Origin: Paracoccus tegillarcae
GTDB lineage: Bacteria > Pseudomonadota > Alphaproteobacteria > Rhodobacterales > Rhodobacteraceae
Assembly: GCF_002847305.1 (NCBI RefSeq)
Contig: NZ_CP025408.1
Span: forward strand, 3,059,001-3,123,000
Length of the DNA stretch: 64,000 nt
Direction of reading: 5' to 3'
Shown here: piece after piece, positions 17,686 through 26,481 of the stretch
How the letters are laid out: each line of letters opens with the position of its first letter
How positions within the stretch are numbered: position 1 is the first letter of the stretch
The notes under the pieces: generated by a model
The model's database searches: none
Told to the model about the DNA's origin: nothing
What the model saw: the letters and a program-made list of their open reading frames with translations, nothing else
Translations under genes and position numbers: made by a program

Positions 17686-18765
17686 ATGGCGACCAGTCGA
17701 CGCAGGTTTCTGGGCGCATTGCTGGCCGCATCGGCAATCCCACGACTGAGTTGGGCCGACGCCGGCAGTCCGGCCTTTCTGGCCTGCGCGCGCGAGCCGG
17801 ATGACAGCTTCGCGCTCTACGGTCTAAGTGCCGCGGGTGAGGACCGTTTTCGTGTACGTCTGCCGGCACGGGGTCATGCCGGCGCGGGGCATCCGCTGCG
17901 GCCCGAGGCCGTCGTTTTTGCGCGGCGTCCGGGCACCTATGCGCTGGTCATCGACTGCGCCGGCGGCAAGGTGATGCATCGCCTGACACCGCCCGAAGGG
18001 CGGCAGTTCAATGGCCACGGCGTCTATCTGGATGGCGGGGACGTTCTGGTGACGACCGAACAGCGCAGCAGCGATAGCGTTGGCATGCTGGGTTATTGGT
18101 CGGTCGCAGAGGGTTATCGCCGCATCGATGAACGCCCTACCGGCGGGATCGGCCCGCATGAGGTGGTGCGCCTGTCCGACAATCTGCTGGCGGTGGCCAA
18201 TGGTGGGATCGCCACCGACCCAAGTGACCGGCGCAAGCTGAACATTGCCGTGATGCGCCCCAACCTTGCCTATCTGGACGGGCAGGGCACGTTGATCAGG
18301 ACTGTGGAACTGGCCGAAGACCTGCGCTTCAATTCGATCCGCCACCTGGCGGTCGGTGCGGATGGGATAGTGGCCTTTGCGATGCAATGGGAGAGGGACC
18401 CGGATGAGGTTGTTCCCCTGCTGGGATTGCATCGCGGCGATGGCGCGCCGATCCTTGCCGCTGCGCCGCCGGCCGAGCAGCGCGTGATGCAGGGCTATGC
18501 GGGCAGCATCGCCTTTGACCTCGCAGGCAGTGAAGTGGCGATCACCTCGCCGCGCGGTGGGCGGCTGCATCGCTTTCGCCCCGATGGCCGCTTTATCGCG
18601 GCGACGACGCGCGCCGATGCCTGCGGATTGGCCGGGATATCGGGGGGTTTTCTTCTGACCGATGGTGGCGGCGGGGTGCTGACGGCAGAGCAGGGTCGAA
18701 TGCGATCCCTGGGTTTGCGGCGGCGTAGCTGGGACAATCACGTGATCGCGCTGAATCGCGGCTGA
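17686..18765 (+). CDS. DUF1513 domain protein, Tat-exported beta-propeller-like
   Basis: The 359-residue protein starts with a twin-arginine signal (SRRRFLGALLAASA, residues 4-17). The rest reads like a WD/YVTN-type propeller with repeated blades, for example GHGVYLDGGDVLVTTEQ, GIGPHEVVRLSDNLLAVANGG and IRHLAVGADGIVAFAMQW. DUF1513 proteins regularly end imelysin cassettes. Tat export suggests folding with a cofactor before secretion. Function is unknown; metal binding in the periplasm would fit its neighbours. Confidence 0.87.
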   Translation: MATSRRRFLGALLAASAIPRLSWADAGSPAFLACAREPDDSFALYGLSAAGEDRFRVRLPARGHAGAGHPLRPEAVVFARRPGTYALVIDCAGGKVMHRLTPPEGRQFNGHGVYLDGGDVLVTTEQRSSDSVGMLGYWSVAEGYRRIDERPTGGIGPHEVVRLSDNLLAVANGGIATDPSDRRKLNIAVMRPNLAYLDGQGTLIRTVELAEDLRFNSIRHLAVGADGIVAFAMQWERDPDEVVPLLGLHRGDGAPILAAAPPAEQRVMQGYAGSIAFDLAGSEVAITSPRGGRLHRFRPDGRFIAATTRADACGLAGISGGFLLTDGGGGVLTAEQGRMRSLGLRRRSWDNHVIALNRG

Positions 18766-18841
18766 GATCTGTGCCTTGATCGTGTCTGCGTCAGGGCCGC
18801 GACAGGGGATCATTTGCGACGGGCATGCCGTTGCAGACCGC

Positions 18842-19369
18842 TTACCATTTGAACGGCCGAAATCCTGCGTTTTGGGTGCCGGCAGCGGCCTTGCGACGGC
18901 AATCGGCAGCATAGACCCCGACCCAATACAGCCGGTCATCCGCGCCACGCGCCACGCCAAATCCCATCGCATTGGCCCGTGGGTCCTGCTGATTTTGTGC
19001 ATGGCCGCGGGATTTTTGCCAACTGCCCACGGTGCCCGCAGCCGAGGCGGTTCCCATTGCGACATTCTCGGCAGAGAAACAGGCCGCAAAGCCCGCGCGC
19101 TTGATCCGTGCCATGGGGCTGCGTCCGCGTGTGTCGCGATGGCTGACGACCTGTCGCCGCGCCAGTTCGCAGGCATGTCGCTGCGCCGCCTGGTTCAATC
19201 GAGGGTCGATGCGCAGCTTGTGCCGTGCGCCAGCAGTGCGCATCTGGTTGGTCTGCTGCGCCAGCTGGCTGACCACCTGCGCCACGTTCTGCGCGCTGCA
19301 ATTGCTGTTGGCGGCCAGCACCGGGCTTGAAATCAAGGCCAGAAGCCCTGCAAATAAAAGATATCGCAT
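18842..19369 (-). CDS. CAP/SCP-domain secreted protein
   Basis: The 175-residue protein has a signal peptide (1-19, ending VLA) and a CAP (cysteine-rich secretory, antigen 5, PR-1) domain. CAP signatures include SHRDTRGRSPMARIKRAGF, ENVAMG, SWQKSRGHAQNQQDP and GFGVARGADDRLYW. The putative metal-site His in SHRD and the His in GHAQN are both present. Bacterial CAP proteins are secreted with unclear activity. It is transcribed away from the YmdB gene, with an AT-rich 137-base gap and a palindrome between them. Confidence 0.88.
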   Translation of the reverse strand: MRYLLFAGLLALISSPVLAANSNCSAQNVAQVVSQLAQQTNQMRTAGARHKLRIDPRLNQAAQRHACELARRQVVSHRDTRGRSPMARIKRAGFAACFSAENVAMGTASAAGTVGSWQKSRGHAQNQQDPRANAMGFGVARGADDRLYWVGVYAADCRRKAAAGTQNAGFRPFKW

Positions 19370-19421
19370 CGATTCACATCGAACAGTTCATTTCACTTTG
19401 TTCTACCAATGATTGTCTTAA

Positions 19422-19442
19422 TTTTTAGTTAACAACTAAAAA
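19422..19442. promoter_or_regulatory. Perfect AT-rich inverted repeat in a divergent promoter region
   Basis: TTTTTAGTT (19422-19430) and AACTAAAAA (19434-19442) are perfect 9-bp arms around AAC. It sits 52 bases upstream of the CAP gene start and 64 bases upstream of the YmdB gene start. In DNA this GC-rich, a perfect AT palindrome in a divergent promoter is a plausible operator. It could also act as a weak terminator, though no gene end points into it. Confidence 0.45.
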
Positions 19443-19506
19443 GGTAGCAATTTCTTGCTCATGCAAGCGACTTGCCGCCGGGGCGCTCATGGCGTAGGCC
19501 CAAGGC

Positions 19507-20328
19507 ATGCGGATACTCTTTTTAGGCGACGTGATGGGCCGCGCCGGCCGCCGCGCCATCACTGAACATCTGGCCGATTTGCGCGCGCGTTTGCGGGCCG
19601 ATTTCGTCGTGGTGAATGGCGAAAATGCCAGCGGTGGCATGGGGCTGACGGCGTCCCATGCGCGGTTGCTGCTGGATGCCGGTGCCGATTGCCTGACACT
19701 GGGCGATCATGCCTTCGATCAAAAGGACATGCTGGGCTTCATCGACAGCGAGCCGCGTGTGATCAGGCCTCTGAACTTTGCCCGCGAGGCGCCAGGCAAG
19801 GGCGCGCGCGTCTTTCAGGATGCGCGTGGTCGCAAGGTTCTGGTCGCGCAGGCCCTGGGCCAGGTATTCATGAAGCGGCCCTTCGATGATCCGTTTTCGG
19901 CGCTGGATACGGTGCTCAAGGCGCATCCTCCGGGTGGGCTGGTGCAGGCCGCGCTGATCGACATTCATGCAGAGGCGACCAGCGAAAAGATGGCTGTTGG
20001 GCATTATTGCGACGGTCGGGCCAGCGCGGTTATTGGAACGCACACCCATGTGCCCACCGCCGATGCACAAATCTTGAATCGCGGCACGGCATATCTGTCG
20101 GATGCAGGCATGTGCGGCGATTATGACAGCGTGATCGGCATGGACAAGGCCGAGCCGATGCGCCGTTTTCTGACGGGAATGACGCGCGAACGCTTCACCC
20201 CCGCCAATACCGAGGCGACACTGTGCGGTGCCCTGATCGAGACCGATGACCGCAGCGGTCTTGCGCTGTCAATCACGCCGATCCGTCACGGGCCAAGGTT
20301 GCAGCCGTCAGCGCCGCCTGCGGGCTGA
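19507..20328 (+). CDS. YmdB/TIGR00282 family metallophosphoesterase
   Basis: The 273-residue calcineurin-like enzyme matches the YmdB family, whose members hydrolyse 2',3'-cyclic nucleotides or cAMP with a di-metal centre. Metal-site features are LFLGDVMGRAG (Asp8), VNGENASGG, HYCDGRASAVIGTHTHVPTAD and GMCGDYDSVIG. The family GNH(T/S)WD box reads GDHAFDQ here, with Asp in place of the metal-ligand Asn; that change may be common in this order. It probably forms a single-gene unit before a 194-base gap. Confidence 0.9.
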   Translation: MRILFLGDVMGRAGRRAITEHLADLRARLRADFVVVNGENASGGMGLTASHARLLLDAGADCLTLGDHAFDQKDMLGFIDSEPRVIRPLNFAREAPGKGARVFQDARGRKVLVAQALGQVFMKRPFDDPFSALDTVLKAHPPGGLVQAALIDIHAEATSEKMAVGHYCDGRASAVIGTHTHVPTADAQILNRGTAYLSDAGMCGDYDSVIGMDKAEPMRRFLTGMTRERFTPANTEATLCGALIETDDRSGLALSITPIRHGPRLQPSAPPAG

Positions 20329-20528
20329 TTGCCCCGTTTATCGCCGCAGCCTGACGCAGCCGATGCGCCGTTGACGGTTCACGGTTGTCCGATTGTCGCT
20401 TCCTCGCCCATTCGCGCTATTTCCGCCGCGCGTGTGCTCTGCTGTCTTGCGGGTGGCGGATGAATCAGGGAAGAATGCGCTGGATATGCTGAGGGGACCG
20501 TCCACGGTCGCCAGTAAAATGGGTGCGA

Positions 20529-22307
20529 ATGTTCGGAATTGAACTGACGGGAACAAGCGCGGCAATCGCCACGATTTTCATCATCGTGGGTATGCTGACC
20601 CTTTTCATCCGCGAAACTTATCCGCCCGAGGTGACCGCAATATTGGGCGCCACTGTCCTGTTATTCATAGGCATTCTTGATCCCAGTCATGTCGCGGGTG
20701 TGTTGGCCAACCCGGCACCCTGGACGATTGCCTTCATGTTCATCATCGTTGGCGGGCTGGTACGTACGGGTGCGCTGGACTGGATCGGGCAAAAGGCCGC
20801 CCTGCATGCGAGCGACCATCCAATGCTGACATTGGGGCTGGTTTCGGTCGTGGTCTGCGCCATGTCGGCCTTTGTGAACAACACGCCGCTGGTCGTGGTG
20901 ATGATGCCGATCTTCATGCAACTGGCCAAGGAAATGCAGACATCGCCCTCCAAGCTGCTGATCCCGTTGTCATATCTGTCGATTCTGGGCGGAACGGTCA
21001 CGATGATCGGCACCTCGACCAACCTGCTGGTCGATGGCGTCGCGCGCCAATCGGGGCTGGAACCTTTCGGCATTTTCGAGATCTCGCCCGTGGGCATTCC
21101 GATGGCGATCGTCGGCATCACCTATCTGATGCTGGTCGCACCGCGCCTGCTGCCCGAACGCGATTCGATGTCGCAGCTGATGTCGGGGCGTTCGAAGATG
21201 AAATTCTTCACCGAGGTCGCCATTCCCGAAGAGTCCGCGCTGATCGGCAAGGCGCTGGACGAGGTCGACATCTTTACCCGCGACACTGCACGGGTGATCG
21301 ACGTCCTGCGCGGCGATGCCTCGCTGCGGCGGGATCTGGCATCGGTGCTGCTGGAGGCGGGGGACCGTGTCGTTCTGCGCACGCCCATGTCCGAGGTTCT
21401 GGGCCTGCAAGGCAACAAGAATCTGCGCATGGTCGATAAGCTGAGTTCGGTGCAGACCAATACGGTCGAGGTGCTTATCACGCCCGGCTGTCATATGGTC
21501 GGGCGCAGCCTTGGTTCCATGCGGCTGCGGCGTCGCTATGGCGTCTATGTGCTGGCCGCGCATCGCAAGAACCAGAATATCGGACGCCAACTGGATGATC
21601 TGGTTGTGCGCGTCGGCGATACGCTGCTGCTGGAGGGCGCGCCCGCCGATATTCAGCGTCTGGCCACCGATATGGAGATGGTCGAGGTCACCGCGCCGTC
21701 GGATCGCGCCTTCCGCCGCAAACACGCACCCATTGTTGTGGCCACGCTGGTCGGTGTCGTTGGACTGGCCGCGCTGAACGTCGCGCCGATCCTGTTGCTG
21801 GCCTTTGTCGGCGTCTGCGTCGTGCTGGTGACGCGTTGCATCGATGCCGATGAGGCGCTGAGCTTTGTCGATGGGCGGTTGCTGGCGTTGATATTTGCGA
21901 TGTTGGCCGTCGGGGCCGGGCTGGAAAATTCGGGCGCGGTCGAACTGATCGTGACCCGGGTCGCGCCCTGGCTGGAAACCCTGCCGCCATGGGGGCTGGT
22001 GCTGTCGGTCTATCTGCTGTCGATGGCTTTGACCGAGACGGTGACCAATAATGCGGTCGCGGTAATCGTGACGCCGGTTGCCATCACCCTGGGCAACCAT
22101 CTGGGCATTGATCCACGGCCGCTGGTCATCGCCGTCATGATGGGCGCGTCGGCCAGCTTTGCGACACCGATTGGCTACCAGACCAATACGCTTGTCTATG
22201 GCCCTGGCGGATACCGCTTTACCGACTTTATCCGGGTGGGGCTGCCGTTGAACATCCTGATGGCGATTACCGCCTCGACGGTCATTCCGATCTTCTGGCC
22301 GATCTGA
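20529..22307 (+). CDS. SLC13 (DASS)-type permease with RCK_C domains
   Basis: The 592-residue inner-membrane transporter has about 11-12 hydrophobic segments split by a soluble central region (about 215-395) with two TrkA_C/RCK_C-like modules (for example VGRSLGSMRLRRRYGVYVLAAHR and RVGDTLLLEGAPADIQRL). The first transport repeat has FVNNTPLVVVMMPIF and MIGTSTNLLVDG; the second has ETVTNNAVAVIVTPVA and IGYQTNTLVYGPGGYRF. The double SNT-like motif fits Na+-coupled divalent anion transport (sulfate, dicarboxylate). GTG at 20523 is an alternative start two codons upstream. Confidence 0.9.
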   Translation: MFGIELTGTSAAIATIFIIVGMLTLFIRETYPPEVTAILGATVLLFIGILDPSHVAGVLANPAPWTIAFMFIIVGGLVRTGALDWIGQKAALHASDHPMLTLGLVSVVVCAMSAFVNNTPLVVVMMPIFMQLAKEMQTSPSKLLIPLSYLSILGGTVTMIGTSTNLLVDGVARQSGLEPFGIFEISPVGIPMAIVGITYLMLVAPRLLPERDSMSQLMSGRSKMKFFTEVAIPEESALIGKALDEVDIFTRDTARVIDVLRGDASLRRDLASVLLEAGDRVVLRTPMSEVLGLQGNKNLRMVDKLSSVQTNTVEVLITPGCHMVGRSLGSMRLRRRYGVYVLAAHRKNQNIGRQLDDLVVRVGDTLLLEGAPADIQRLATDMEMVEVTAPSDRAFRRKHAPIVVATLVGVVGLAALNVAPILLLAFVGVCVVLVTRCIDADEALSFVDGRLLALIFAMLAVGAGLENSGAVELIVTRVAPWLETLPPWGLVLSVYLLSMALTETVTNNAVAVIVTPVAITLGNHLGIDPRPLVIAVMMGASASFATPIGYQTNTLVYGPGGYRFTDFIRVGLPLNILMAITASTVIPIFWPI

Positions 22308-22451
22308 CTGGGGTGACGCCACGTCAAGCATTTGCCGCCATGTGCCTGATGCAATGCGGCTTTGCGGCATCGGTCATTGTAAAACATGCCGCGGCGCAGC
22401 ATCTTCATTGGCAAGGGAGGGACGAGGCGAAAGATGCAAGGAGTCCTAATC

Positions 22452-22700
22452 ATGGCCGATATCACCAGCCAAGCCCCGAAAACCAATAGCTTTGACGCAG
22501 ACAACCGCAACAAGCTGACCCAGGTCCTGACGGCACCGTTCCGTGCGCTCTTCAACGGGCTGATCGCTCTGGCAGAGGCCGGCCCGCGCATGAAGCAGGT
22601 CCGCAAGCTGAACGCGCTGAGCGACGAAGAACTGGCCGCACGCGGTACCACCCGTGTCGAGGAAGTGCGCCGGATCTTTGGCGATCAGATGTATATCTGA
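22452..22700 (+). CDS. DUF1127 family small protein
   Basis: The 82-residue protein carries a C-terminal DUF1127 motif (about 46-80) with LNALSDEELAARGTTRVEEVRRIFGD. Small Arg-rich DUF1127 proteins of alphaproteobacteria act in stress, phosphate and RNA metabolism. This one has an extra N-terminal segment. A perfect AAGGAG ribosome binding site (about 22438-22443) lies 8 bases upstream of the ATG, indicating strong translation. An intrinsic terminator follows 28 bases after the stop, so it is probably monocistronic. Confidence 0.88.
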   Translation: MADITSQAPKTNSFDADNRNKLTQVLTAPFRALFNGLIALAEAGPRMKQVRKLNALSDEELAARGTTRVEEVRRIFGDQMYI

Positions 22701-22728
22701 CGCCATACCGAGAGCTTTTCAGATAACA

Positions 22729-22763
22729 GCCGCGCTGCCCCATCCCGGGCGGCGCGGCTTTTT
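22729..22763 (+). terminator. Intrinsic terminator of the DUF1127 gene
   Basis: GCCGCGCTGCCC (22729-22740) pairs with GGGCGGCGCGGC (22747-22758), 12 bp with one G-U, followed by TTTTT. This is the cleanest Rho-independent terminator of the window. Confidence 0.9.
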
Positions 22764-22790
22764 CATCGGCTTCGGGCATTTCAGCCTGGT

Positions 22791-23255
22791 TCAAGCAGCT
22801 TTGGGCCTGGCCCACAGCTGCAAACCGGCGCCGGTTTCAAGATAGGACTTCATGCTGGACAGCACCACTGGCCAGCCCTGACCGATGGCCTTTGCCATCC
22901 CACTATCGCTTTGCAACTGGTCATGGGTGACCGTCAGGCGGCTCATGTCCTCGTATTCCTCGATCTCGAATGTTACCCGGCTATAGCCGTCCGGATCATC
23001 AGACTGCGATTCATTGGCCCATGTCATGACCAGACGGGCAGGGGGCTTGACCTCGATCACCTCGCCGACGATCTCGACGGTTTGCGCATCATTGTCGCGG
23101 ACATGTTCCCATTTCGATCCGGCGCGCCAGTCCGACACGTTTCCATGACCCCAATATCGCCGGGCGATTTCGGGCTTCGTGATCGCCGCGAATATCTGCT
23201 CGGGCGTGGCCCGAATATATGTCACATAGACGAAGCTTGTGGTCTTGCTGGTCAT
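22791..23255 (-). CDS. AHSA1/START-like SRPBCC domain protein
   Basis: The 154-residue protein matches the activator-of-Hsp90-ATPase-1-like (AHSA1) branch of the SRPBCC superfamily. Typical blocks are YVTYIRATPEQIFAAITKPEIARRYWGH, EVIEVKPPARLVMTWAN and GWPVVLSSMKSYLETG. These proteins form a cavity for hydrophobic ligands; the bacterial role is poorly known. The start overlaps the end of the ArsR gene by 4 bases (ATGA), a pairing that recurs widely in bacteria. Confidence 0.9.
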   Translation of the reverse strand: MTSKTTSFVYVTYIRATPEQIFAAITKPEIARRYWGHGNVSDWRAGSKWEHVRDNDAQTVEIVGEVIEVKPPARLVMTWANESQSDDPDGYSRVTFEIEEYEDMSRLTVTHDQLQSDSGMAKAIGQGWPVVLSSMKSYLETGAGLQLWARPKAA

Positions 23256-23572
23256 TTATCGTCTCCTTCCAATTCTCGTTTCAAGTCGTGCAGCAGGCTC
23301 AGCCTTTGGGTCTCGAATTTCTGGACCCATCGCGCATAGACGTCGTGCAGTGGCACGGGATTGATGAAATGCAGCTTTTCGCGGCCCCGTTTCACCGTGG
23401 TGACAAGATTGGCGACCTCCAGCAGCCCCAGATGCTGCGTGACCGACTGGCGGGACATATCGATATGTTCGCAAAGCTGGCCCAATGTCTGCCCGTTTTC
23501 CCTGCACAGCAGATCAAGCAGCTTTCTGCGGGAGGGATCGCCGAGTGCCTTGAAGACCTTGTCTGCATCCAT
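23252..23572 (-). CDS. ArsR family transcriptional regulator
   Basis: The 106-residue winged helix protein has the ArsR core: DKVFKALGDPSRRKLLDLLC, then the recognition region HIDMSRQSVTQHLGLLEVANLV and the beta-wing VKRGREKLHFINP. No metal-binding CxC is present, so it is of the non-metal subclass that pairs with AHSA1 proteins. I chose the ATG at 23572 since 15 further codons upstream do not fit the family. The pair is coupled, and autoregulation is likely. Confidence 0.9.
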   Translation of the reverse strand: MDADKVFKALGDPSRRKLLDLLCRENGQTLGQLCEHIDMSRQSVTQHLGLLEVANLVTTVKRGREKLHFINPVPLHDVYARWVQKFETQRLSLLHDLKRELEGDDK

Positions 23573-23689
23573 CGCCAACCTCCTTGCCACTGCGTTTATG
23601 CAGGTAAATACCTGCATGTCAAGCCAGCCTTTGATCCTCGCTGCCGGACCTTGCCGGCAGCGTGTCAGGTTAAAGCAGAGAAATCAGGC

Positions 23690-25471
23690 TCAGAGCCCCC
23701 AGACCATGATCAGCATGGGCACGGAAACCAGCATGACGATGACCTCAAGCGGCAGGCCCATCCGCCAATAGTCGCCAAACCGGTAATCGCCCGGACCCAT
23801 GATCAGCGTATTGTTCTGGTGCCCGATCGGGGTCAGGAAGGCGCAGGCAGCCGAAACGGCAACCCCCATCAGAAAGGCGTCGGGATTGACCTCAAGCTGC
23901 TCGGCCAGCCGGATCGCGACGGGTGCTGCAAGAATTGTCGTGGCATTGTTGTTGAGCACATCTGACAGGAACATCACCACCATCATCAGCAGAGCCAGCG
24001 CGACCCAGGCCGGATAGCCTGCGGTCAGCTTGACGATCATTGCAGCGATCAGGGCGGTACCGCCGGTGGAATCCAGCGCGAGGCCGAGCGGGATCATCGA
24101 GCCCAGCAGTACCACGACCGGCCAGTCGACATGGTCATAGACCTCGTTGACCGACAAGACACCCGACAGCACATAGGCAACCAGCACACAGCCAAGCGCG
24201 ATGGGCATCGTGATCAGGCCAAAGCTGGTCAGCACGACTGCAAGGACAAACCACCCAAGCGCAAAGAACATTTGCGCCTCGCGCATGACCGTGCGCTGAG
24301 CGCCGTCCAGTCGCAGCCCGCCCATTGACCTGACCGCCTCTTCGGTGCGGCTTTCCGAGACGAGCAACAACAGCAGATCGCCCGCCCGGATCTTTTCGCG
24401 CAGCAGGGTCCCGGTGATGATCACGCCGCGGCGACGCATGCCGATCAGCACGGCATCATGGCGATTGATCAGGCCGACGCTCTGGGCGGTGCTGCCGACG
24501 ATTTCGGCCCCCATGGGGATCAGGCATTCGATCAGGGACTGGTTTTCCCGGCGTTGCCGTGCCCGGGGTTCCGAGCGCCCATCAGGAAAGGCCAGCTTGG
24601 AGGCAGAGCGGAAATCGTCCAGCTGATCGGCGCCGCTGCGCAGAACAAGCGCATCGCCGACGGCAAGCACAATCTCATTCAGCGGCGTATCCAGGGTCTG
24701 ACCATGGCGCTGCACGCCGCGTATGCTGACCTCGGCCTTTTCCGCGTCAGCAATCAGATCACCGACCGGCTGGTCGCGCATCGTGCTTTCTTCGGTCACG
24801 ATCAACAGCGATTCATAGTCGCGCATCGTGGTGTGTTCGTCATCGGGGGATTCGTTGTCCTCATGCAGCGGAATCAGGCGCCAGCCGACCAATGCGATGA
24901 ACACCAGACCAGCCGCCGCCACGGCTCCGCCGACCGGTAGAAAATCGAACATCCGGAACGGCTCGCCCAGTACATCCTGCCGGAAACCCGACACGATCAG
25001 GTTAGGCGGCGTGCCGATCAGGGTCAGCATCCCGCCCAGAATCGTGCAGAAGGCCAGCGGCATCAGCGTCAGGGCGGCGGCGCGGCCTGCCTTGCGCGCC
25101 ATCTGGATGTCGATCGGCATCAGGATCGCGAGCGCGGCGATGTTGTTCATAAAGCCCGACAGAACGCCGCCGATGCCGCCCATGACCGCGATATGCAGGC
25201 TGACGGGGCGGTTTTCCACCACCAGCATCCGGGTCAGTGCCGCGACAACGCCAGACCGCCGCAGACCGGCCGTGACGATCAGGATCAGGGCCACAACCAT
25301 GGTTGCAGGGTTGCCGAAGCCCTCGAATGCTTCTGTTGCGGGGACGACGCCGAACAGCACGCCGGCCATCAGTCCGGCAAAGGCTATAAGATCCGGGCGC
25401 AACTTGCCTGAGAACATCAGCACCATCACGGCTCCGAAAATCGAAAAAAGCACGATCTGATCAAACGTCAT
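23690..25471 (-). CDS. Second SLC13 (DASS)-type permease with RCK_C domains
   Basis: The 593-residue protein is paralogous in design to the permease at 20.5 kb: hydrophobic segments on both sides of a soluble region (about 205-370) with two TrkA_C modules. Transport motifs include FMNNIAALAILMPI, LIGTPPNLIVSG, LNNNATTILAAPVAI and IGHQNNTLIMGPGDYRF. Substrate is probably an inorganic or organic divalent anion taken up with Na+; sequence cannot decide between sulfate and dicarboxylates. It is divergent from yebC with a 151-base gap. Confidence 0.9.
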   Translation of the reverse strand: MTFDQIVLFSIFGAVMVLMFSGKLRPDLIAFAGLMAGVLFGVVPATEAFEGFGNPATMVVALILIVTAGLRRSGVVAALTRMLVVENRPVSLHIAVMGGIGGVLSGFMNNIAALAILMPIDIQMARKAGRAAALTLMPLAFCTILGGMLTLIGTPPNLIVSGFRQDVLGEPFRMFDFLPVGGAVAAAGLVFIALVGWRLIPLHEDNESPDDEHTTMRDYESLLIVTEESTMRDQPVGDLIADAEKAEVSIRGVQRHGQTLDTPLNEIVLAVGDALVLRSGADQLDDFRSASKLAFPDGRSEPRARQRRENQSLIECLIPMGAEIVGSTAQSVGLINRHDAVLIGMRRRGVIITGTLLREKIRAGDLLLLLVSESRTEEAVRSMGGLRLDGAQRTVMREAQMFFALGWFVLAVVLTSFGLITMPIALGCVLVAYVLSGVLSVNEVYDHVDWPVVVLLGSMIPLGLALDSTGGTALIAAMIVKLTAGYPAWVALALLMMVVMFLSDVLNNNATTILAAPVAIRLAEQLEVNPDAFLMGVAVSAACAFLTPIGHQNNTLIMGPGDYRFGDYWRMGLPLEVIVMLVSVPMLIMVWGL

Positions 25472-25622
25472 CGGTTCACCCGCCAGTTACCTTACAATCT
25501 ACAGGATAGTCTTGTTGCCGGATTGCGCAATTGCTTGTGTCAGCCAGATCTTGCGATCCGGCTGCAGGCTGGACTAAAAGCCTTCGGAACCCGATTGCCG
25601 CAGACCCGAAGGACCATCGACC

Positions 25623-26366
25623 ATGGCAGGCCATTCCAAATGGGCGAATATCCAGCACCGCAAAGGTCGCCAGGATGCCGCGCGCTCGAAACTGTTTTCC
25701 AAGCTCTCGAAAGAGATCACGGTCGCCGCCCGGATGGGCGACCCCGACCCCGAAAAGAACCCGCGTCTGCGGCTGGCGGTCAAAGAGGCCAAGTCCAGCT
25801 CCGTTCCAAAGGACGTGATCGACCGCGCGATCAAGAAGTCGCAGGGCGGCGATGCCGAGAATTACGACGAGATCCGCTATGAAGGCTATGGTCCCAACGG
25901 GATCGCGCTGATGGTTGAGGCAATGACCGACAACCGCAATCGCACGGCCAGCAATGTGCGCAGCTATTTCACCAAGCATGGCGGCGATCTGGGTCAGTCG
26001 GGCTCGGTGTCCTTCATGTTCGACCGCGTGGGCGAAATCATGTACCCCGCCAGCGCGGGCGACGCCGATACGGTGATGATGGCCGCCATCGAGGCTGGCG
26101 CCGAGGACGTCGAATCGGATGCCGACGGTCACTGGATTTATTGCGCGGACACGGATCTGAACGACGTCTCGACGGCGCTGGAGGAGGCGCTTGGCGAATC
26201 CGAGACGGCCAAGCTGATCTGGAAGCCGCAAGCCGCGACCGAGATCAGCGATATGGAGACCGCGCAAAAGCTGATGAAACTGATCGAAACGCTGGAAGAT
26301 GACGACGACGTCCAGAACGTCACCGGCAATTTCGACCTTTCCGAAGAGATAGCAGAACAGTTGTGA
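25623..26366 (+). CDS. YebC/PmpR family regulator (TACO1-like)
   Basis: The 247-residue protein has the complete YebC fold with the invariant start [20 protein letters not shown], then [21 protein letters not shown] and [23 protein letters not shown]. Members were described as DNA-binding regulators and, more recently, as translation factors that relieve ribosome stalling at proline runs. It is followed at once by a REP-like hairpin element that may terminate it, then by queF. Confidence 0.95.
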   Translation: MAGHSKWANIQHRKGRQDAARSKLFSKLSKEITVAARMGDPDPEKNPRLRLAVKEAKSSSVPKDVIDRAIKKSQGGDAENYDEIRYEGYGPNGIALMVEAMTDNRNRTASNVRSYFTKHGGDLGQSGSVSFMFDRVGEIMYPASAGDADTVMMAAIEAGAEDVESDADGHWIYCADTDLNDVSTALEEALGESETAKLIWKPQAATEISDMETAQKLMKLIETLEDDDDVQNVTGNFDLSEEIAEQL

Positions 26367-26370
26367 TGGC

Positions 26371-26427
26371 CTGACCGGACCGGGGGCCTTGCCCCCGGAC
26401 CCCCAGGATATTTGAATGAAGAAGAAA
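26371..26427 (+). repeat. REP-like element, copy A (yebC-queF gap)
   Basis: A GC hairpin (CCGGGGGC at 26380-26387 with GCCCCCGG at 26391-26398, CTT loop) is followed by GGACCCCCA and a 22-base AT-rich core at 26406-26427. The core begins GGATATTTGA and ends TGAAGAAGAAA. The same core occurs three more times in the window. It begins 4 bases after the yebC stop and probably doubles as its terminator. Confidence 0.8.
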
Positions 26428-26481
26428 CAGGCGACAGCCTGTTCCGGTCGCAGCCCACCCGGTCAAAACAGGAGCCCAGGA

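Noticed and set aside
22791..23572. Toxin-antitoxin pair
   Set aside because: The two overlapping small genes are a standard ArsR regulator and an AHSA1 domain protein, not toxin families.
26416..26481. In-frame upstream ATG for queF
   Set aside because: It lies in the REP-like core, and QueF proteins of this type start at the MSHYTDAL position, which has a good AGGAG site.
26367..26481. preQ1 riboswitch before queF
   Set aside because: The leader is made of the REP-like hairpin and core; no aptamer pseudoknot with the A-rich tail can be drawn.
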